DNA of 64,000 nucleotides. It comes from Branchiostoma belcheri (lineage: Eukaryota; Chordata; Leptocardii; Amphioxiformes; Branchiostomatidae). This document shows positions 57,040-64,000 of the stretch, piece after piece. Under the pieces are notes generated by a model that had not been told where the DNA came from, did not search any database, and saw only the letters and a list, made by a program, of their open reading frames with translations. Location: assembly GCF_001625305.1 (NCBI RefSeq), contig NW_017804509.1:803058-867057 (forward strand), in the 5' to 3' direction. Made by a program: the position numbers and the translations under genes. How positions within the stretch are numbered: position 1 is the stretch's first letter; the number at the start of each line of letters is the position of its first letter.

Positions 57040-58084
57040 AACTAAACGTGTATACATACTGTGTGGCCTTAAAAATAGTGACTGTCATCTTAGCTCAAAG
57101 CAATTTTGCAACGACTGTAAAATTAAGCCATGCCCAAAGAAAGGTAGTTTTTACTTCATAGCAGCTGGATTTTGTGGTTGAATTGCCTGGCCTGATTTTC
57201 TGAATCATTAAAAATACCTACAGGGCGTCTCTGCCGATAAATGCAATTGGGCGCACATCTTTCTTTTTCCTTGAAGCACCGTGAAAAAAAATTAACGGCT
57301 CTTGGTCGCGCAAATGTGCTGATGTTGACACATCGGCGCACCAAATCCGTAGGGTGTTTTTGGCACCCAGTTATAATTAGACAATTAGCCTAAGAGGCTC
57401 GGTGAGCGTCACTCCACCGTACATGGTAGGGAAGTCGTGTAAAGTGCCTTTCCCAAGGGCACAACGTCAGGGCCGCGGTGAGTATCGAACCCGGGACCTC
57501 TCGGTTCCGAGTCCAACGCTCTAACCGTTGCGCCATCGACGATAAGAGATAGCCACCGTAGCACCGTACGTGAAGAGAGACTTGGGGTCAATGACCGCGA
57601 GCGCGGCTGGCTGGATATATAGATCTCCTTTTGACAAAAGACGGCTTCATAAATTGCAACCATCTCAAATTCCGGACTTACCGGGAAGGCCCAGAACAAG
57701 AGTAAAGCTCCTTTTCACCGAATTAAGAGAAATAACTGCCTAGCTAAAAAAAAGGCCAGCATTTATAAACACATACCAAGAAAAAGGCTGTTTACAGTTT
57801 GTTTGGATGCACTCATCAAACTGACTGTCACGATCATCTCAAAGCAATTTCAACGGTTGAAAAAATATTCCATGCCCCAGGACAGGCACTTGGTAGTCTA
57901 TTCATTTAACAAGACCTACAGAGGGTCTCTACCGATGGGGAGTTTTTTTCCCCTTGAAACACCGTACGTGGAGAGAAACTTGGGGTCAATGACCTGGAGC
58001 GCGGCTGGCTGGATATATAGATCTCCTTTTGACTAAAGACGGCTTCATAAATTCCAACCATCTCTATCAAATTCCGGACTTACC
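57040..58084. repeat. Diverged direct repeat, spacing about 0.4-0.75 kb
   Basis: 57567-57683 and 57964-58084 share GACTTGGGGTCAATGACC-like sequence, GGCTGGCTGGATATATAGAT and AAATTCCGGACTTACC. The upstream parts (about 57075-57240 and 57820-57945) share CTCAAAGCAATTT and ACCTACAG.GCGTCTCTGCCG-like sequence. Confidence 0.75.
57416..57545 (-). mobile_element. tRNA-derived SINE, variant family
   Basis: The minus strand has GATGGCGCAACGGTTAGAGC (box A) and GGGTTCGATACTCACC (box B), followed by the shared body block GGGAAAGGCACTTTACACGA. Confidence 0.75.
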
Positions 58085-58690
58085 TCGAAGCCCCACACAC
58101 AGCAACTATAGACACATCATTAACCCCTGAACCCTCTGGCCTTCAGTAAATCGTCAATTTTCATTACGTTCCCCTGATATCAGGTGTATTAGATTCCACA
58201 CTCTGTTGATGTGAGCACCGATGATTGGTTCATTTAGTGGAAATGGGGTCATGGATTTTTGATAAACGGCCGGATCACTGACCCCCACCAGGCAGGAGGA
58301 TCATCTCTCTGTGCCTGGTGATGATCCCATGTAGTTACCTGCGTCCTCATCATTCAGGTACACAGGAAGATTTACAGTCATTACGACCAGAGGTTTATGT
58401 ACGTTATTTATTTATTTCATCATAAGACGGCTGGGTAGCCCCATTCAGCTTACATTAGCTGTTTTCCAAGGGGGCCCAGCAAAATTACACAAGACATTGT
58501 TACATGTACATACAGTAGGACAAGAGTGGACAACCTACAGTAAACAGTACAGCACATTAATCTAAGTCTTGTCCTTTGGCATGAACAAGTGGTCGCATAT
58601 GTAGTTACCACTCGGCCATTGTGGCTGCATTTTGATGGTAGTTCTCATTGACACGATCATTGGGAATCTTGTCTTTAGTTTTTTTTTTTT
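58085..58690. other. Non-coding
   Basis: Nothing firmly recognised. TACATTAGCTGTTTTCCAAG and TTATTTATTTCATCATAAG near 58405-58470 resemble the tail region of a retroposon but are not enough to name one. Confidence 0.35.
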
Positions 58691-58691
58691 T

Positions 58692-58934
58692 ATTCCAACA
58701 TGTAATCACCAGACGTGGTGACGACACACTCAAGTTTCTTCAACTTATATTAATGCCGCCACCAACACAGGGGACAAATACATGACAGGACAATACTCAT
58801 TTACACCTGAGCTAAGTGAGGAAAGCCGTGTAAAGTGCCTTTCCCAAGGGCACAAGATCGGTGGCATGTCAGGACTCGAACCCGGGACTCTTATTTCCGA
58901 GTCGCGCACTCTGCCGCTACGCCACACGACCCCA
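58692..58934 (-). mobile_element. tRNA-derived SINE (near full length)
   Basis: Minus-strand head GGGGTCGTGTGGCGTAGCGG, box-B-like GGGTTCGAGTCCTGACATGC, tail to ATGTTGGAATA and a flanking poly-A on that strand (the T run at 58680). Confidence 0.9.
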
Positions 58935-59735
58935 GAATTGTCTATAGTTGCTTTACTGCTTTATCCTACTGCATCAGGTGATCGCTTTCCCCCTGTTCAT
59001 AACGATCTAATACATAAATCTAAACTGGCTTGTATCAGATCGAGTCACCCCTGTACAAGGACCATCCAGTCATCCTAGTAACTGGTTTATGCATGGTTTA
59101 TGATCCTGGAGTGGTCGCTTTAGCCTCTTCATTATCACCTAAGGTGTGTGCACAACAGATAAATCTAAGTCTTGTCTTCTGGCTTGCAGCAGTGGTCACC
59201 TCTGCACAAGGACCACCCAGACATCCTGTTTATAGTAACTGTTTATTTCAAGTTCCTTGACTTAGAGTGATGACTTTAGCCAGGTTTTATTGAGCTTATT
59301 GAGTTTTATTTAGATCCACAATTAGCATCAAAAGAGGCTATTCTTCCTGTGGTCTACATATTACATACATATATACATACTTGTATTACAATGAAGAAAA
59401 AACGTACAAAGACATTACAAATAACAAGTTAGCAGTATGGAGTAAAATAACACAATTCAATTCTAATTAAATACACTATCTACAGTCGCTCAGTGTTTCA
59501 CTCAGTTATAGATAAATAACATGAACACCGTGCAATTAACATCAACTCATGTCCTGTCTGAAATGTTATCCTTCGCCTCCAGCCTTCCAAACTAACATAC
59601 TACCCTCTAAAGCCATGTTTTATTAGAAGATTTATTGATGTCGCCGGTGACGATGCGTCAATCTGGATGGATCTGGGTCAGCGATGGCCAGGGGTGATAC
59701 AAAGTGCGAGTTACGGCAGGTTTTTTTTTTTAATA

Positions 59736-60041
59736 TTCCAACATATATCACATGCCGGTGTGTTACGCTGGTGTGTTACGCCGAAAGGCGGTTATACCGG
59801 TTATACAAATACAGATACAGATGCCATGGTGACGGCACTCTCAAATCAAGTTTTTTTAACCTTATATTAATGCCGCCACCAACACAGGGGACAATACAAT
59901 ACTAATTTTCACCTGAGTTAAGTGGGGAAAGTCGTGTAAAGTGCCTTTCCCACGGGCACTGGATCGCTGGCACGTCAAGACTCGAACCCGGGACCTCTTG
60001 GTTCCGAGTCGAGCACCCTGACGCTACGCCCCACGTCCCCA
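59736..60041 (-). mobile_element. tRNA-derived SINE carrying a short LINE tail
   Basis: The SINE head lies at the right (GTTCCGAGTCGAGCACC, then CTACGCCCCACGTCCCC). A 70-base LINE 3' tail (GGTGTGTTACGCCGAAAGGC plus GATACAGAT) is inserted at 59755-59823. Confidence 0.8.
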
Positions 60042-60247
60042 CAGGTTTGTAACCCTGCAAGCAATTTTACGGTGTGAAGAACAGCGACTTATGAGCGTCG
60101 TTACAGTCTTCAAAGATCTTGCCTGATTTCTCATTCCTTTCAAGTACGTTCGTTGCAGATACTTTAAGATCAGCTATATCTCATTCCTGACATACGTTGT
60201 TTATGTTATCTTTATCGGCTTATCTTTACTTGCATATCAATCAATAG

Positions 60248-60400
60248 TTTGTGCTTATAAACCTGCATTTTCCCTCTGGTCTCTCAGTCACTGACGAAAG
60301 CTAGTGGATACTAGCTGAAACGTCTGTCGTTTTCAAAATCATATCCAGTTGCTTGAGTAACTGCTTTTTGGCGTATCGTATTACCTGGATGTCTAACCTT
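60248..60400. mobile_element. One arm of the 50570-50838 foldback family
   Basis: TTTGTGCTTATAAACCTGCA, TCTCAGTCACTGACGAAAG and TTGAGTAACTGCTTTTTGGC in the same order as the right arm at 50570-50838. Confidence 0.75.
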
Positions 60401-60801
60401 CATCGACGTTGTTTATCTTTGTTTGAAATCAGCATTTTGCTAAAGCCTTAAACTTCAAAGAAATCGAAACTTTTGTTTCTAGATGTTATTAAGCACTAGA
60501 GCCTACAGATAGATGGAGCGGTACAGAAGCTCCACCAGCGCACTGATATGAGTAAATGGGCACATCGGTCTCTGTCTGCCGACAAAATGGGAGAAGCGTG
60601 ACGGTTTAGATTGATAAGACCCGAGACGAAGTAGGACAGGGTGATTACACAGCAGGTAATATCCGCCTAAAACAGTTTCCATATTTCCTGGTAATCCTTT
60701 TAATGATGTCCACGTCCTTCTGAGTCCAGGTGTAAACTTATCACAAATAACCTCCCGGTACACGTTTTACTGTCAAGCCGGCCGATCCCCTGTAGCTGTG
60801 C

Positions 60802-61204
60802 TTAGGCCACAGCATCTAAATTTTATGGATGACATCCTTCGTAGATTCCAAATCTAATGCGAGCAGGCGAAAACAAGGTTCCTACATTTAAAATTTTGAC
60901 TCAATCATTGTACAAATGATTTTTATTCAGTGGGAACACCAGATATACACAGCCAGCATTGCATTATTATTATCACTGCATCAAAGTAAGAAGTAAATCA
61001 TTAATTCAGCGCCTTTTCTTGTCTCCTCTCTTCATAGCTATCTGCCATCCACCTTCCGGCATGGCAACAGACATCTTTGCCCATCCATTTTCGGCATGTT
61101 GACCACTGTCAGAGGGCAACAAACTTTCTTTTTCTTTTTACAAAATCAGGCGAAAATTAATGCGCGCGCTGATATCATTCATAAGAATTACTTGCTGAGG
61201 CCTT
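60802..61204. mobile_element. TIR MITE, GGCCAC...GATGACATCC family
   Basis: Left TAGGCCACAGCATCTAAATT then TTATGGATGACATCC; right GATATCATTCATAAGAATTA then CTTGCTGAGGCCTTA. Interior shares AATGCGAGCAGGCGAAAA with 63316. Confidence 0.85.
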
Positions 61205-61907
61205 ACGAGCGCTGTTAGCGAAGTGTATATATCAACGTCCTTCTGTTCTTTATTGGGAGTTTTCCAACATCTTGTAAAGATTTTCACTTCTACACTTCCT
61301 GGAAGCTTCAGACCTACAGGCAATTCCAGCAGCAAGTAGTCATCTATTTCTGTCGTCTGTTGGGCTATCACCTTTCTGACAGCTACTGGCTTTTCTAGAG
61401 GATTCAGAAAGAATATCCTTTTTGCTTGGTTATGCTACGCACATTTTACATTCTACTCCGCTCGGGTTTGGGATTGAAAGTAAGTCTAGGTAAGAACTAA
61501 AACGTGAGCCTCCGCTGTTCCGTGCCTTGTTTTCATAACCGTAAAACGGAAAAAAAAAGTGTTGTACCAAGATCTGTGTTGTGGCCACGATAGAAATGAT
61601 CTCAGTGATTTCAGTTTCAGTAGATATTCATAAAATTCTTTCTACTTTATAAAAGCTTATTTTTTTGCTGTTTGAACGCACTTGTATGTACATAAACATG
61701 AGCGAGAAAATGACAACAAAGCGTGAAAAGCTCTCAGGCTTTTTCACACTAAGGCATGGTAGTAAAACATAACACTTCACGATATACATTATATGCAGCT
61801 GTAGATATATCACTGACATAACAGCATCATCAGTATCAATCAAATTGAGTGTACTCTCAACCAGACCATGAATCAACCTCACACCTTTACCGAGCAATCC
61901 CGCAGAT

Positions 61908-62215
61908 GGGTCATGTGGCGTAGCGGCTGAGTGCTCGACTCGGAACCGAGAGGTTCCGGGTTCGAGTCCTGACATGCCACCGATCTTATGCCCTTTGGAA
62001 AGGCACTTTACACGACTCTCCTCACTTCGCTCAGGTGAAAATGAGTATTTTTCTGTCCCGTATTTCTGTATCTGTATCTGTATAGCCGGTATAACCGCCT
62101 TTCGGCGTAACACACCAGTATTTGTCCTCTATCTGCGTTGGTGACGGCATAAAATAAGTTGATATACGAACTTGAGTGTGCCGTCACCATGTCTAGTCAT
62201 GAAATGTTGGAGTAA
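61908..62215 (+). mobile_element. tRNA-derived SINE carrying a short LINE tail
   Basis: Head GGGTCATGTGGCGTAGCGG and box B GGGTTCGAGTCCTGACATGC. A LINE 3' tail lies inside at 62062-62118, antisense to the SINE. The SINE resumes with TATTTGTCCTCTATCTGCGT. Confidence 0.85.
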
Positions 62216-62276
62216 AAAAAAATTCCTGCAGATGTGTCGTAACGGTCCTGGTGAATTACAATTACACCGTCTCAGC

Positions 62277-62452
62277 TACTCTCCAAGCAGAGGGTTGGGT
62301 TTTGGGGGGTATTTTTAGCATGTTTTTAGGCTTTTTATTGGGGTTTCTCTTTTGCACTGAATTTTTTCCCCACCAAACCCAAAAAAAAGCCTAAAATAAA
62401 AACACGCTAAAAATACCCCCCAAACCCAAACCTCTGCTTGGAGAGTAATCTC
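62277..62452. mobile_element. Foldback MITE, CTCCAAGCAGA family
   Basis: ACTCTCCAAGCAGAGGGTTG and CCTCTGCTTGGAGAGT, with a long inner pair TTGGGGGGTATTTTTAGC / GCTAAAAATACCCCCCAA. Confidence 0.9.
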
Positions 62453-62454
62453 AG

Positions 62455-63122
62455 CGAGTTAACTGCCCGCCCACCCATCAACGTAACCAGCTGGAGAGAA
62501 TCCAACGCCGTGCCGTCAGAACTATCCTTGGCAAAAACTACACTAACTATGCTGAAGCCTGTCATCTACTTGGCCTCGAGACTTTGGAGCGACGACGAGA
62601 CCACCTCTGCTTGACTTTTGCCAGAAAACTCTTACAATCTCCCGACTACCGGCATTGGTTCCCTCCCCGCCGTGGGGACATCAGTGGACGTACAACACGG
62701 TCCAGTAACCAGATTGACTGTTTTAGAACAAGAACCGAACGCTTTAGAAACAGCGCACTACCATACATGGTTAAGTTACTGAATAACTCTGAAACGGCAA
62801 TGTAAGAGTAATCTGTTGCTAATGTTGTACAACAGCCTCTCACCGAACCTTTTTTACTGTGTAACGTTTTAAACATGTATATCGATTATCAATCCATTTT
62901 CTATAGCAGAGGAATATTTTACGATTTATAAATTTTAACAATATTTAATAATATGTAATAATGTTTTAATAATAATACCCATATTTTAATGATATATTGT
63001 GACCTCAGAGCAATTCAGGCAGGCAGTATGGCTGCCTGCGAGTCTGTTGTCAGTGTGGTGGTAATTGAAATTGTGTATGTCTGGAGTTTGCAATTTTGAA
63101 ATAAACCATTCTACTACTACTA
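62455..63122 (+). mobile_element. 5'-truncated CR1-like non-LTR retrotransposon
   Basis: One frame reads LERIQRRAVRTILGKNYTNY, then HLLGLETLERRRDHLCL, ISGRTTRSSNQIDCF and RNSALPYMVKLLNN, ending at 62803. An AT-rich 3' UTR ends near GAAATAAACCATTCTACTAC. Same subfamily layout as 5324-6047. Confidence 0.83.
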
Positions 63123-63315
63123 AAACAAACAGCCAAGAGGCGTAATACATTAACGATAGGTTCAGGCCCTACCGCTCTGGCGCATAAATCTTTTAACTGA
63201 TGAACAAAGGGAAAAGGTATGGACTAGTTTTAGACAGTATCATCAAAGGGGCCGCGGTTCACCCGGGCGCCCGCGTATAACGTTATCGCCCTCCTGTGGA
63301 CCGCTCGCTCATGTG

Positions 63316-63675
63316 TAAGGCCATAGCAAGTAAATTTCATGGATGACATCCTCTGCATACTCCGTCTAATGCGAGCGGGCGAAAAAAAAGACGGGCCGAA
63401 AAAAACAAGGTTCCTGCATTCTAATATTTTGACTCAATCATTGTACAATTGGTTTTGGTCAGCATCACATATCACTGCATCAAAGTAAGAAACAAAACAT
63501 TAAATCATAGCCTTTTCTTGTCTCTTCATAGTTATCTGCCATACACTTTCCGGCATGGCAACAGACCCATTTTTGGCATGTTCACCACTGTCAGAAGGCA
63601 ACTTTTTTTTCAATATCAGGCGAAAATCAATGTGCGCGCTGATGTCATCCATGAAAATTACTTGCTGTGGCCTAA
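63316..63675. mobile_element. TIR MITE, GGCCAC...GATGACATCC family
   Basis: Left TAAGGCCATAGCAAGTAAAT then TTCATGGATGACATCC; right GATGTCATCCATGAAAATTA then CTTGCTGTGGCCTAA. Least decayed copy of the family in the window. Confidence 0.9.
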
Positions 63676-63799
63676 CCTAGATGTGGGATTGATTTATCGA
63701 CTACTGGGCGACCAACAGTGCAACACGGGAACTGTCCGGGCGGTACGGCTTGCTAGTAGCCTCCACCCGGCCTTTCTACGGGAATACGGATCCGTAAAT

Positions 63800-63930
63800 A
63801 ATTTCATCAGGTTGGTAAACGAATGAATAGCAAAGTTCTTTGATCACAATCATTTATTTTTCACGAGCCGACGTTTCGATGACCGTCTGTCATCTTCATC
63901 AGGGCAATTCTGACTGGTTTACTGTGCACT
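63800..63930. repeat. Dispersed repeat, shared with 2255-2390
   Basis: TTTCATCAGGTTGGTAAACG, GACGTTTCGATGACCGTCTG and GGGCAATTCTGACTGGTTTA in the same order as at 2255-2390. Confidence 0.6.
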
Positions 63931-64000
63931 GACGCTAGATGTTACTTGGTGCATAGTGCACTAAAGGTGTTACATAGTTCACAGTGCACTTTTACTGTTT

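Overview
The window looks like lancelet (amphioxus, Branchiostoma) nuclear DNA. I infer this from intron-rich genes with short exons, shuffled EGF and C-type-lectin modules, tRNA-derived SINEs, truncated non-LTR (CR1-like) tails, and very dense foldback and TIR elements. No assembly or species label was available, so the assignment is a judgement.

Layout. (1) 1089-8108, plus strand: a complete seven-exon class I SAM-dependent methyltransferase gene, 279 residues, most like sarcosine/dimethylglycine N-methyltransferases. Edges of four of its seven exons recur as partial copies in the neighbouring non-coding DNA. (2) 9327-14183, minus: a six-exon secreted protein gene (signal peptide, unassigned Cys-rich domain, EGF, Ca-EGF, two small Cys modules). 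(3) 18271-24398, minus: an eleven-exon paralogue with the same ends but more EGF modules and a split C-type lectin domain. Two consecutive exons are each one base out of frame. (4) 24400-42343: no protein gene recognised. Most of it is one 14.1-kb interval bounded by near-identical inverted repeats (27199-27712 and 40823-41316). It holds a pogo-like element, LINE and MITE copies, a tRNA-Lys(CTT) gene and tandem arrays. (5) 42344-55264, minus: eight exons of a GABA-A-receptor-like anion-selective Cys-loop channel subunit, from the mature N-terminus to the stop after M4. The signal-peptide exon was not found. Two partial copies of its M2 exon lie in the preceding intron. (6) 55.3-64 kb: repeats only.

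The genes do not form a pathway. The two EGF genes are a local duplication. The most unusual features are the repeated amplification of exon edges together with their splice sites, seen in two unrelated genes, and the large inverted-repeat-bounded interval. All exon models come from reading frames, splice dinucleotides and phase bookkeeping; there was no transcript evidence.
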